A stretch of 64,000 nucleotides of DNA from Verrucomicrobiaceae bacterium (GCA_947458455.1 CANGYJ010000003.1:62001-126000), one strand, 5' to 3'; numbered from the stretch's first letter, positions 9,098 through 16,587 are shown. The notes: generated by a model from the sequence alone, not told the origin. Program-made: numbers and translations.

Positions 9098-9587
9098 GCG
9101 CCACCGGCGTGCCGGCCTCCTCGCCGTCATTCTCTGCACCTGCCTGCTAGCTTTGGCAAAGGCCCAGACCTCCAGCAGCAGCCTCGCCAGCGTGCTTTCG
9201 CAAAACATCCCCCTCGGCGTGGAAAACACCGGAGCCGTGCTACCCTCCTTTGATCCCACCGGTCGCCGCACCTCGCTCATGACCGCTGATGTCGTGCGTC
9301 GTGTGGATGGCGAGCGCCTCTACGCGGAGGGCTTTGTCTTTGAGCAGTTCGGCGCTGATTCTGGCAAAAACCTCCGCATCGATCTCTCCACCGCCTTTTA
9401 TAACATGTCTACCTCCACCTTGCGCAGCACGCAGCGTGGCCGCGTGAGTCGCCAAGACTTCACCATCGAGGGAGATAACCTCATCTTCGATACCACCACG
9501 AACTGCGGTCTCATGGAGGGAAACATCCGCATGGTCATCTTTGACACCAAGGCCAAAAGCAGCGAGGAAAAGCCCACCAAACCATGA
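9072..9587 (+). CDS. LptC-like LPS-export protein
   Basis: Probable LptC counterpart. The ATG at 9072 lies inside the end of kdsA (26-base overlap) and gives 171 residues with a basic N-terminus and a hydrophobic segment (GLLAVILCTCLLALAKAQ) that is either a signal peptide or a single membrane anchor. The remainder resembles the LptC/OstA beta-jellyroll pattern, with repeats such as FTIEGDNLIFDTTTNCGLM and GNIRMVIFD near the C-terminus. The call rests mainly on position: it is followed directly, by an ATGA overlap, by an OstA-domain gene and then lptB. Sequence resemblance alone is weak. Confidence 0.6.
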   Translation: MPSPAPSTKRHRRAGLLAVILCTCLLALAKAQTSSSSLASVLSQNIPLGVENTGAVLPSFDPTGRRTSLMTADVVRRVDGERLYAEGFVFEQFGADSGKNLRIDLSTAFYNMSTSTLRSTQRGRVSRQDFTIEGDNLIFDTTTNCGLMEGNIRMVIFDTKAKSSEEKPTKP

Positions 9588-10624
9588 TCCGCCGCGTCAC
9601 GATCCTCTGCCTCGCCGCGCTCTCGCTTTCTGCGGGTAGCCTCGCTGCGCAGACCCCTGCCGCCGAGCCACCGCCGAAAAAAACCACGCTCATCGACTCG
9701 CTCAAAAAAGCCATCGATGGCAACAAGGATAAGGTCTCCGACGAAACCCGTCAAAAAGCCGAGGCTGCCGCCCGCGCCGCCCTGGAAGCTCTACCGAATG
9801 ATTTAAAGAAAAAAGCCCAGGATTTGGCCACTGGCTCAAAAGCGGCCGAAATCCGCCAAAAAGCCGTCCAGACCGTTCAGGGAGCCATGCAGAGCCGCGA
9901 GCCCCCCCCCGCCACACCCACCGTGACGGAAACCGTGGCCGCCGCCAGTCCCGCAGCTCCCGCTCCACTCGTCGGGCCGTTGCCGCAGAGACTCCAGCCA
10001 CTGCTTCTCGATGATCCGCAATCCGCCCGGCAGACCCAGGCAGGACGCACCGAGATCACCGCCACAAAATCCGCCTACTTTGATGCCAACACCGGCATCG
10101 GCATCTACCGGGGAAACGTCCGCGCCCGCCACCCCAATGCCTTCATTGAGTGCGAGGAACTCGAGATCCACATGGAGAAGGAAAAAACGGGAGCCGATGG
10201 CAAAAAGAAAGCACTCAAGTCCGGTGATGGAGACATCCTCGCCTCACGCACTGAGAAAAAAGCCGCCGGTAGTCCAGCTCTCGGTGGCGAGGACAGTGGC
10301 ATCGAGATCGCCTACGCTCGCGGCACCATGGTCACCATCGAAAAATTCGACGAGAACAGCGAACTCCAGATCGGCCACTGCAATGAAGTGGCCATCTACG
10401 AAGGCAAGACCGGCAATATCACCCTCCGTGGTTGGCCCTCCGTCCAACGCGGCAGCAAGCTCCTCGAAGCCACCGATCCCCGCTGCGTCATCGTCATTGA
10501 TCAGGCCGGCCGTCTCAAAGCCGATGGCGGCGTCTTCCGCACCACCCTGATCGATGAAAAGGCTGCTGCCGCGCCCGGCTCCCAGCCACCTGCCCCCACG
10601 CCTGCCGCACCCGCACGGCCCTGA
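9584..10624 (+). CDS. lptA: LptA-like OstA-domain protein
   Basis: Likely periplasmic bridge protein of LPS export. A Sec signal peptide (ILCLAALSLSAGSLAAQ) is followed by about 130 residues of Ala/Pro/Lys-rich, probably coiled or disordered sequence (charged Ala-rich helix about 30-105, Pro-rich linker about 105-140) and an OstA-type domain at about 155-315, with ATKSAYFDANTGIGIYRGNV near 165 and GWPSVQRGSKLLEA near 285. At 346 residues it is nearly twice E. coli LptA; the extra length is the N-terminal spacer and a Pro/Ala-rich tail. A run of nine C (9902-9910) encodes prolines of the linker and could be slippage-prone. It lies between lptC-like and lptB genes. Confidence 0.75.
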   Translation: MIRRVTILCLAALSLSAGSLAAQTPAAEPPPKKTTLIDSLKKAIDGNKDKVSDETRQKAEAAARAALEALPNDLKKKAQDLATGSKAAEIRQKAVQTVQGAMQSREPPPATPTVTETVAAASPAAPAPLVGPLPQRLQPLLLDDPQSARQTQAGRTEITATKSAYFDANTGIGIYRGNVRARHPNAFIECEELEIHMEKEKTGADGKKKALKSGDGDILASRTEKKAAGSPALGGEDSGIEIAYARGTMVTIEKFDENSELQIGHCNEVAIYEGKTGNITLRGWPSVQRGSKLLEATDPRCVIVIDQAGRLKADGGVFRTTLIDEKAAAAPGSQPPAPTPAAPARP

Positions 10625-10634
10625 GCCGCGAACG

Positions 10635-11420
10635 ATGTCCGAACGCTCCGTCCAAACCTCCTCCAGCATGTCCGATGGCACCACGGTGCCTGATGGTGAG
10701 ATGCTTTTGCACACCGAGGGCCTGAAAAAAATATACGACGGCCGCACCGTCGTGAACGGCGTGGATATCGAGGTCAAAAAAGGCGAGATCGTCGGCCTGC
10801 TGGGCCCAAACGGTGCCGGTAAGACCACCACCTTTTACATGATCGTGGGCCTCGTGCAGCCCGATGGCGGGAAAGTCCTCTTCGATGGCAATGACGCCAC
10901 CCGCCAGCCCATGTACATGCGGGCACGGCTCGGCATGGGCTACCTCCCCCAGGAAGAATCCATCTTCCGCCGCCTCACCGTTCGCGAAAACATCCTCGGC
11001 GTCATGGAGACGCAGAACTACACCCGCGCCGAAGCCGCCGAGCAGACACAGTCCCTCATGGAAAAATTCGGCATCGACCATGTCGCCGATAACCTCGCCA
11101 TCACCCTCTCCGGTGGTGAAAAGCGCCGCCTCACCATCGCCCGCAGCCTCGTCACCTCGCCGAAGCTGCTCATGCTCGATGAACCCTTCTCAGGCGTCGA
11201 TCCTATCGCCGTGGGCGAGATCCAGGAAATCATCCGCATGCTCCGCCAGGCCGGCCTTGCCATTCTCATCACCGATCACAACGTCCGCGAGACTCTCAAC
11301 ATCGTGGACCGCGCCTACCTCATCTTTGAAGGCAAAGTCCGCCGCCATGGCACGAAGGATTTTCTCGTGAACGACGACGAGGCCCGCCGTCTCTATCTAG
11401 GACAAGACTTCTCCATGTAA
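10635..11420 (+). CDS. lptB: LPS export ABC transporter ATPase LptB
   Basis: Cytoplasmic ATPase that powers LPS extraction by LptFG. Motifs are complete: Walker A GPNGAGKT at residues 57-64, signature LSGGEKRR at 158-165, Walker B LMLDEP at 179-184 and switch histidine 215. The segment LGMGYLPQEESIFRRLTVREN is diagnostic for LptB over other ABC ATPases. Start at 10635 is the first in-frame ATG after lptA; ATGs at 10668 and 10701 would remove a poorly conserved N-terminal tail of 11 or 22 residues and remain possible. The permeases LptF and LptG are not in the window. Confidence 0.93.
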   Translation: MSERSVQTSSSMSDGTTVPDGEMLLHTEGLKKIYDGRTVVNGVDIEVKKGEIVGLLGPNGAGKTTTFYMIVGLVQPDGGKVLFDGNDATRQPMYMRARLGMGYLPQEESIFRRLTVRENILGVMETQNYTRAEAAEQTQSLMEKFGIDHVADNLAITLSGGEKRRLTIARSLVTSPKLLMLDEPFSGVDPIAVGEIQEIIRMLRQAGLAILITDHNVRETLNIVDRAYLIFEGKVRRHGTKDFLVNDDEARRLYLGQDFSM

Positions 11421-11429
11421 CCCGTCCTT

Positions 11430-11457
11430 GAACATCCAGCGTCCAACATTGAATATT
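11430..11457. repeat. Degenerate heptamer array (4 units)
   Basis: GAACATC, CAGCGTC, CAACATT and GAATATT stand head to tail in the 73-base gap between lptB and hpf. Same period-7 family as the arrays at 14457, 19760, 29537 and 49295. Confidence 0.5.
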
Positions 11458-11493
11458 CCGTAACGCTCCGGAAATCTTTAACCCCAAACCACC

Positions 11494-12093
11494 ATGCAAG
11501 TCCACAACGTCAACCTCCCCATCATCGTCACCGGCCGCCATGTCGAGATCACCCAGGCCATCCGTGAGTATGCCCACAAGAAGATCGAGAGTCTCCATCT
11601 CGACTATCCGCGCATCATTGAGGCGAAGGTCATCCTCGACGTGCAGGGCCACCACCGTCAGATGGCCGAAATCATTCTCTTCTGCGCCAATCACATCGTC
11701 ATCGAAGTGAAGTCCACCACCGAGGATATCTACGCCTCCATCGACGAGAGCATCCACAAGATCGCCCGCCGCATGCGGAAGTTCAAAACTCGCCTGCTCA
11801 AGAGCCATCGCCCGCGCAAAGATGGTTCCATCCGCCACATTCAGGAGCACGTCATTCACGAGGAATCCGTCCACCAGGGCGAGCAAGAGCACGTCACGCC
11901 CGCGTACGTCCACGAGGAGTCCTACAAAATCCGTCCGCTCTTTCCCGATGAGGCCATCGTCGATCTCGAAATCAGCCAGCGTCCCTTCGTCGTCTTCCAC
12001 GATCAGCAGAATCACAAGCTCGCCATCCTCTTCCGCCGCCAGGACGGCGATTACGGTCTCATCCATCCGGAAGACACCGCCGCTCAGAAATGA
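11494..12093 (+). CDS. hpf: Ribosome hibernation promoting factor, long form
   Basis: Binds the decoding region of the 30S subunit in slow growth and, in the long form, dimerises ribosomes into inactive 100S particles. The N-terminal S30AE domain covers about residues 1-105 (start QVHNVNLPIIVTGRHVEIT, conserved DIYASIDESIHKIARRMRK). A His/Glu-rich linker (about 105-140) leads to the C-terminal dimerisation domain (about 143-195, IRPLFPDEAIVDLEI and FRRQDGDYGLIHP). At 199 residues it is clearly the long type. It follows lptB, as hpf follows lptB and rpoN in E. coli. Its stop overlaps a potential rlpA start, and a terminator-like hairpin lies 31 bases downstream. Confidence 0.95.
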   Translation: MQVHNVNLPIIVTGRHVEITQAIREYAHKKIESLHLDYPRIIEAKVILDVQGHHRQMAEIILFCANHIVIEVKSTTEDIYASIDESIHKIARRMRKFKTRLLKSHRPRKDGSIRHIQEHVIHEESVHQGEQEHVTPAYVHEESYKIRPLFPDEAIVDLEISQRPFVVFHDQQNHKLAILFRRQDGDYGLIHPEDTAAQK

Positions 12094-12527
12094 TCAGATC
12101 GGCACTCAGCCCGAGCCATCACCACCGAATGACGACAACCGCTCGTCATTCGGTTTTCTGCATTCTAGCGGCTGTGCTGGGCAGTCTCCTCGCCTCCTGC
12201 TCATCCTCCAAGCCACCGGTTCCTCAAGCCTCCGCACGCATCGTCGAGAGCCAGCATGGCATCGCCTCTCTGTACACGGATCGCCGCACCGCCAGTGGGG
12301 AGAGATTCAGTGCTTCGGCCTTCACCGCTGCCCATCGTCACTGGCCGCTCGGCTGCCTCGTCCGCTGCACCAATCTTCACAACGGACGCTGGGTCGTGAC
12401 CCGCATCAATGATCGCGGCCCCTACATTCGCGGCCGCATCATTGATCTCACGCCGATAGCCGCCGAAGCCATCGGCCTTAGCAAATCCCACGGCATCTGC
12501 CGCGTGCGCATTGATCGCCTCCAGTAG
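12090..12527 (+). CDS. RlpA-like septal-ring lytic transglycosylase family lipoprotein
   Basis: Lipoprotein with a double-psi beta-barrel of the RlpA type; characterised members cleave denuded peptidoglycan or sit at the septum. The lipobox is LLASC, and the barrel spans about residues 55-143 with GIASLYTDRRTASGERF, AAHRHWPLGCLVRCTN and RINDRGPYIRGRIIDLT, the last being the RlpA signature with the catalytic-type Asp. There is no SPOR domain, so it is a short form. The start at 12090 overlaps hpf by ATGA, matching the junction style upstream; the ATG at 12129 gives a more standard signal peptide but lies inside the stem of a terminator-like hairpin. Choice between them is open. Confidence 0.8.
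   Translation: MIRSALSPSHHHRMTTTARHSVFCILAAVLGSLLASCSSSKPPVPQASARIVESQHGIASLYTDRRTASGERFSASAFTAAHRHWPLGCLVRCTNLHNGRWVVTRINDRGPYIRGRIIDLTPIAAEAIGLSKSHGICRVRIDRLQ
12124..12157 (+). terminator. Terminator-like hairpin at the hpf-rlpA junction
   Basis: A perfect 12-bp stem (arms 12124-12135 and 12143-12154; left arm ACCGAATGACGA) with a 7-base loop is followed by TTTTC. It begins 31 bases after the hpf stop but sits inside the 5' end of rlpA, and its left arm contains the alternative rlpA ATG at 12129. It may end most transcripts after hpf, or be melted by ribosomes that start at 12090. Confidence 0.65.
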
Positions 12528-12533
12528 CTCAGC

Positions 12534-13184
12534 ATGCCCACCCACTACTTCATCACTGGCACCGATACGGACGCAGGGAAAACCTACGTTACCTGCCTCT
12601 TGCTCGAAGCCCTCAAACGCCTCGGCAAAACCGCCGCAGGCTATAAACCGCTCGTTTGCGGTTCGCGTGACGATGCCATCCATCTGCTCAATGCCAGTCA
12701 CAGCCCGTCTGGGCTCGTTTTGGACGAGGTGAACCCCGTCTGGCTTAAAATCCCCGCTGCACCCTACGCCGCTGCGATGATGGAAAACCGCCGTTTTGAT
12801 GCCGCTGAGCTCGTCACCGCCTTTCACGCCCTCGCGGCGCGGCACGAGCATGTCCTCGTTGAAGGTGCGGGTGGTTGGGAAGTGCCACTCAATGAGTTCT
12901 CTACCATGGCAGATCTCGCCCAGCGCTTTGCCCTGCGCGTCATCGTTGTGGTGAACAACAAGCTCGGCTGCCTCAACCACACCCTGCTCACCGTCAAAAA
13001 CATCCAGGCTAGGGGCCTCACCTGTGCCGGCCTCATTTTAAACCAAGTTCAAGACGAGAGGGACCCCGCCAGCATCAGCAACCGCATGGTTCTTCAGCAC
13101 TTCCTACCTGATGTGCCTGTCCTTGCCGAGATCATGCACGGTGAGACCGAGATCGAATGGCCGCTTGGCCGCGACCAAGTTTAA
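12534..13184 (+). CDS. bioD: Dethiobiotin synthetase
   Basis: ATP-dependent carboxylation of 7,8-diaminopelargonic acid to dethiobiotin, the penultimate step in biotin synthesis. The P-loop GTDTDAGKT is at residues 9-17, the catalytic-lysine segment AGYKPLVCG at 35-43, and the VEGAGGWEVP motif at 109-118; NNKLGCLNHTLLT marks the purine-side loop. Length 216 is typical. It starts 6 bases after rlpA and is convergent with the following minus-strand membrane gene, sharing stop-codon bases. No other bio gene is present in the window. Confidence 0.95.
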   Translation: MPTHYFITGTDTDAGKTYVTCLLLEALKRLGKTAAGYKPLVCGSRDDAIHLLNASHSPSGLVLDEVNPVWLKIPAAPYAAAMMENRRFDAAELVTAFHALAARHEHVLVEGAGGWEVPLNEFSTMADLAQRFALRVIVVVNNKLGCLNHTLLTVKNIQARGLTCAGLILNQVQDERDPASISNRMVLQHFLPDVPVLAEIMHGETEIEWPLGRDQV

Positions 13185-13585
13185 GCCCCGGTAAAAAACA
13201 ACAGAACACCCCTCGCCGTCCATCCCAAGGTGCGAATCCAGTTCGTCAGGATGAGATGGCGGATCACCCCCTTGTCATACCCCTGCATGAGCTGCGTGTG
13301 ATCCGGTGCCTGCCAGATGGCCGTGCTGAGTCCAATCAAGGGGATTATCCCCAAGCTAATGAGAAAGGGAGTGGTTCGCAGGCCCTGATAAAACAGCCAC
13401 GCGGCTGATCCCGCCTCCATTAGCACTAGCGGCACGATCATGAGACCGATGCGCAGGCAGTGGGAGAAGTGATATGCCCGGAACTCCGCCGCGCCGACGC
13501 GTAGGAATTGCGGATAAACGATGAGCTGGATGACCCAGATGAGTCCGACCATGAACCAGGTGACAGCGAGGTGAACCGTGAACAT
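13181..13585 (-). CDS. Small integral membrane protein, unknown function
   Basis: A protein of about 134 residues with four hydrophobic segments (about residues 3-23, 44-64, 72-92 and 110-130) joined by short loops. There is no recognisable catalytic motif. The ATG at 13585 is preferred because it places the first helix directly after the start; an ATG seven codons upstream is possible. Its 3' end overlaps the stop of bioD on the other strand. I do not recognise the family by sequence; the four-helix layout is common to several uncharacterised membrane families. Confidence 0.7.
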   Translation of the reverse strand: MFTVHLAVTWFMVGLIWVIQLIVYPQFLRVGAAEFRAYHFSHCLRIGLMIVPLVLMEAGSAAWLFYQGLRTTPFLISLGIIPLIGLSTAIWQAPDHTQLMQGYDKGVIRHLILTNWIRTLGWTARGVLLFFTGA

Positions 13586-13691
13586 GCGGCCAAGATACCC
13601 GGGCAATCACAACATACGAAAAGAGAATACAGCGCCGAAATGCTCGCACTTCGTTCCTTGTCGAAGCGCTGAATGCCGACTACGCACCCGC

Positions 13692-13871
13692 ATGACCCGA
13701 ATCACGGCTGCTTTGCGCAAAGGAATGGAACTCAAAGAGGGTGATCGTGCCGACCTGCGAGTGGTGATGGAGAATGGCGAGCTGGTGGTGACGCATCTCA
13801 TCAACCATGTGAAGTCTGGTGCGCATTCCCCGGACTACCAAGTGAAGCTGGGGCACTGGAACCGGAAGTAG
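13692..13871 (+). CDS. Small hypothetical protein
   Basis: A 59-residue open frame between two minus-strand genes, starting at the ATG before TRITAALRKGMELKEGD. The sequence has the alternating charged and hydrophobic pattern of a small folded beta-rich protein (DLRVVMENGELVVTHLI) rather than random reading. No strong ribosome-binding site is visible, and I do not recognise a family. A longer reading from further upstream exists but its first 38 codons look non-coding. Could be spurious. Confidence 0.4.
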   Translation: MTRITAALRKGMELKEGDRADLRVVMENGELVVTHLINHVKSGAHSPDYQVKLGHWNRK

Positions 13872-13877
13872 GAACTT

Positions 13878-14429
13878 TCAAGGCCCGTCGAAGCGGAAAG
13901 CATCCGCAGATGTGCCTGCGATGCCTTTTTGGTGCTCGCGACCTTCCGCGCGGCGTTTGCGAGCCTCAGCGAAGAATTCCTTCAGGATCATGACGCAGTC
14001 GTCTTGGAGCACGCCTTGGGTGATTTCGCAGCGGTGATTCAAATTGGGGGCTTGGAGGAGATTCCAGAAGCCGCCAGCACCCCCACCTTTGGGATCGGGG
14101 CAGCCGAAGATCACGCGCCGCACGCGGCAGTGCATGATGGCTCCGGCGCACATGGGGCAGGGCTCTTTGGTGACGTAGAGATCGCAATCAGTGAGCCGCC
14201 AATCGCCGACGGCGCTCTGGGCCTGGGTGAGAGCCAGCATCTCGGAGTGCGCGGTGGCATCCTTGAGGGTCTCGACTTGGTTCCAGGCTCTCGCGATGAC
14301 GGTTCCCTCATGCACGATGACGGCTCCGATGGGCACTTCATGCTGCCGGGCGGCTTTGCGGGCCTGCCGCAGGGCTTCCCGCATGAAATAGGCGTCGTCG
14401 AGGATGAGAATGTCAGGTTCCAGGCTCAA
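13878..14429 (-). CDS. tadA: tRNA-specific adenosine deaminase TadA
   Basis: Deaminates adenosine 34 in the anticodon of tRNA-Arg(ACG) to inosine. The zinc and catalytic residues are complete: H61-S-E63 (TAHSEMLAL) and the EPCPMCAGAI motif with Cys91 and Cys94. The substrate-shaping segment EVPIGAVIV is at residues 31-39. The enzyme is 183 residues long, with about 15 extra residues at the N-terminus and a basic tail; an ATG at 14384 would remove the N-terminal extra. It is divergent from rpe, with a heptamer array in between. Confidence 0.94.
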   Translation of the reverse strand: MSLEPDILILDDAYFMREALRQARKAARQHEVPIGAVIVHEGTVIARAWNQVETLKDATAHSEMLALTQAQSAVGDWRLTDCDLYVTKEPCPMCAGAIMHCRVRRVIFGCPDPKGGGAGGFWNLLQAPNLNHRCEITQGVLQDDCVMILKEFFAEARKRRAEGREHQKGIAGTSADAFRFDGP

Positions 14430-14456
14430 GATCTGCGGTTTCTAACCGTGCTTCGT

Positions 14457-14477
14457 GAAACTTGAAACTTGAAACTT
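14457..14477. repeat. Perfect heptamer array (3 units)
   Basis: Three exact copies of GAAACTT lie in the gap between the divergent tadA and rpe genes. Same period-7 family as the arrays at 746, 11430, 19760, 29537 and 49295. Confidence 0.6.
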
Positions 14478-14504
14478 GGAAGCCAGGCCCTTTAAAGGAG
14501 CCGA

Positions 14505-15179
14505 ATGACGCACGAGACAAATCTGATCCTCCCCTCCTTGCTGGCATCTGACTGGTCGAAAGTGGCCGCCGAAGTGAAACGGGCTGAAGACGCGGGTGCG
14601 CAGTGGCTGCACCTCGATGTGATGGACGGCACTTTTGTGGATAACATCTCCTTCGGCCCGCAGATGGTGCAAACGGTGCGGAAATGCACGGGCATGTATC
14701 TCGACGTGCATTTGATGATCCACCGCGCCGATCACTACCTGGAGCGGTTCATCAAAGCCGGTGCGAATAACATCACCATCCACGTTGAGGCAAATTACGA
14801 CTCCTCCGTGGCCGAGACGCTGAAGCGCATCCGTGCTGCCGGTCTGCACGCGGGCATTGCGCTGCATCCCAGCACGCCGTTTGAAGCCGCGCTCCCCTTT
14901 GTCAATGACATCGACTTGCTGCTGGTGATGACCGTGGTGCCGGGTTTTGGCGGTCAGCCCTTCATGGAAAAGGAAACGATGCCAAAACTGGCCGCCGCAC
15001 GCGATTATCGCGATCAGCACGGCCTCAAATTCCACCTCGAAGTGGATGGCGGTATCTACACAAATACAGCGCCCATCGCCAAACAGCACGGTGCGAATCT
15101 CTTCGTCTGCGGCACATCCTCATTTGGCCCGCCGGACATGGGTCAGTCGATGCGTGAGCTGGCCGCAGCAGTGGCTTGA
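14505..15179 (+). CDS. rpe: Ribulose-phosphate 3-epimerase
   Basis: Interconverts ribulose 5-phosphate and xylulose 5-phosphate in the pentose phosphate pathway. The TIM-barrel carries the family landmarks: LPSLLASDW at residues 9-17, LHLDVMDGTFV with metal-binding/catalytic Asp38, LDVHLMI with His69, MTVVPGFGGQ and LEVDGGI with the second Asp. Length 224 is normal. AAGGAG six bases upstream of the ATG is a good Shine-Dalgarno. The closest downstream gene, infC, is convergent and has its own terminator in the gap. Confidence 0.96.
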   Translation: MTHETNLILPSLLASDWSKVAAEVKRAEDAGAQWLHLDVMDGTFVDNISFGPQMVQTVRKCTGMYLDVHLMIHRADHYLERFIKAGANNITIHVEANYDSSVAETLKRIRAAGLHAGIALHPSTPFEAALPFVNDIDLLLVMTVVPGFGGQPFMEKETMPKLAAARDYRDQHGLKFHLEVDGGIYTNTAPIAKQHGANLFVCGTSSFGPPDMGQSMRELAAAVA

Positions 15180-15183
15180 GGGC

Positions 15184-15217
15184 AAAAAAGAGGCGGAAGA
15201 ACTTCGTCTTCCGCCTC
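15184..15217 (-). terminator. Intrinsic terminator of infC
   Basis: An 11-bp perfect stem (arms 15190-15200 and 15207-15217, left arm GAGGCGGAAGA) with a six-base loop. Read on the minus strand it is followed by six T (plus-strand A at 15184-15189), 30 bases beyond the infC stop. Confidence 0.85.
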
Positions 15218-15247
15218 GTGAGTGATCGTGAAAGCCTACTTGGAGCC

Positions 15248-16258
15248 TTATTCGAGCGGCACCTCGATGACCTTCTTCGCCGGGGGCTGCGGCTGGCGCG
15301 GTGCCTCGTCGTGATGCTCGTCTTCGTGATCTTCTTCGTCGTGCTTGTTCTCACGTGGATCGTGACCTTCGGTGAACTTATGGTCGTGATGCTCGGTGAT
15401 GCCCTTGAGATGGGGCTTGAACTTGCGATGACGCTGCTGGCCCGGAAGAGGGCTAATCTGCATGTTGATGTTACGCCCGGCCATTTTAGGTTCTTGGTCG
15501 CACTGGCCCATCGTTTTAAGGTCTTCCTTGATCTTGCCGGCGAGCAGATGGCCGAGCTCCTGATGGGCCATCTGGCGGCCGCGGAACTGGAGCTGGATGC
15601 GCACTTTGTGCCCTTCGGCGAGGAAGTCTTCGGCATGAGTGATCTTGATGAGGTAATCGTGCGGGTCGATGCCGATACGGAACTTCATCTCCTTCACCTT
15701 GCCGCCCTTCTGATGCTTGTGGGCTTCCTTTTTGTGCTTCTCCTGGATGTACTTAAATTTGCCGTAGTTGACGATCTTGCACACGGGCGGATCGGCCTGC
15801 GGAGCCACCTCCACGAGGTCCAGACCGCGCTCACGGGCAATGCGCAGCGCCTGATGCGTGGGCAGGATGCCAAGCTGATGCTGCCCGTCTTCCTCGACGA
15901 CACGCACTTTCGGCGCACGGATGCGCTCGTTGACGCGATACAGCTCGTTGGAGTGACGACCACGGTCGCGATCACGACCGCCGGGGCCGCCTGGACGATT
16001 TCCTCCCTGGCCACCACCTCCACCGAAGGGGCGAGGTCCGCCAGCGCCTTGACCGGCTGGACGGTTCTGCGGAGGGCCGGAAGGGATGCCTCCGGGCCGG
16101 ACGCCACCTGCTGCTCCTGCCGCGCCACCCGCACCTAGCGGTCGAGGCCCGGTACCGCCTTGAGGGCGCGGCTGCCAGGCTCCGGGTTGGGGTGGTTGCG
16201 GCCGCGGCGGTAGGCCGCCGAATTGTCCGCTGCTCAGGGTTTGGAATGGATTGCTAAT
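15248..16258 (-). CDS. infC: Translation initiation factor IF-3 with long terminal extensions, probable AUU start
   Basis: IF-3 binds the 30S subunit, checks start-codon pairing and prevents 70S association. The core, about residues 104-273, has both IF-3 domains (NELYRVNERIRAPKVRVV, PVCKIVNYGKFKYIQEK, RIGIDPHDYLIKI, QFRGRQMAHQELG). It is preceded by about 100 residues rich in Gly, Pro, Arg and Gln, and followed by about 60 residues rich in His, Asp and Glu. The start is placed at ATT 16258-16256 because a perfect GGAGGT stands five bases upstream in frame; the only ATG, at 16303, lacks such a site. E. coli infC also starts with AUU, which lets IF-3 repress its own synthesis. The ATG-initiated alternative would add 15 residues. 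Confidence 0.88.
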   Translation of the reverse strand: MSNPFQTLSSGQFGGLPPRPQPPQPGAWQPRPQGGTGPRPLGAGGAAGAAGGVRPGGIPSGPPQNRPAGQGAGGPRPFGGGGGQGGNRPGGPGGRDRDRGRHSNELYRVNERIRAPKVRVVEEDGQHQLGILPTHQALRIARERGLDLVEVAPQADPPVCKIVNYGKFKYIQEKHKKEAHKHQKGGKVKEMKFRIGIDPHDYLIKITHAEDFLAEGHKVRIQLQFRGRQMAHQELGHLLAGKIKEDLKTMGQCDQEPKMAGRNINMQISPLPGQQRHRKFKPHLKGITEHHDHKFTEGHDPRENKHDEEDHEDEHHDEAPRQPQPPAKKVIEVPLE

Positions 16259-16269
16259 AAATGACCTCC
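16256..16269 (-). promoter_or_regulatory. Shine-Dalgarno plus AUU start of infC
   Basis: Minus strand reads GGAGGT (plus 16264-16269), five spacer bases, then ATT in the infC frame. The strength and spacing of the site decide the start codon and suggest IF-3 autocontrol of the E. coli type. Confidence 0.7.
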
Positions 16270-16303
16270 GTGTTGGTTTACGATTTTTCCGAGCGGGAAC
16301 CAT

Positions 16304-16587
16304 CCCGCAGGAAAGATTGGAGCTGGGGGCGTGCTTTCTGGATCATACATCAGCACCAGCCCGCCATCGGCATGAGACGCGCCTCATTCCCCCGGTGATC
16401 CGGATGGTGTGGGCGCTGGGATTGACAAATCATGCAGTGGGAAACTTGGAAAGGCCTGTGAGGGGAATTAGATAACCATCCACTCAGTGCCGCGCAACGA
16501 ACGCAGCCAAAGAGTAAGAGCTTTCATGCCTGACGGCAACAATTCTTTCGCCCGAGACTTTCCTGCGGCTGATTTCGCACTGAAAAC
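16304..16587. other. Gap between the desaturase and infC genes
   Basis: This stretch, together with the untranslated bases to 16259, lies upstream of infC and should contain its promoter and leader. I cannot identify a convincing promoter, terminator, RNA gene or coding frame in it. A TTGACA on the plus strand near 16422 has no matching -10 box and no gene downstream. Confidence 0.4.

Noticed and set aside
13607-13804. 65-codon minus-strand frame between the membrane protein and tadA genes
   Set aside because: It overlaps the better small plus-strand candidate and has no folded-protein pattern; neither is certain.
15176-16138. 320-codon open frame on plus, opposite infC
   Set aside because: The minus strand encodes a certain IF-3 and the frame covers its antisense; it also runs over the infC terminator.
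16422-16450. TTGACA promoter box on the plus strand
   Set aside because: No -10 box at a suitable distance and no plus-strand gene follows.
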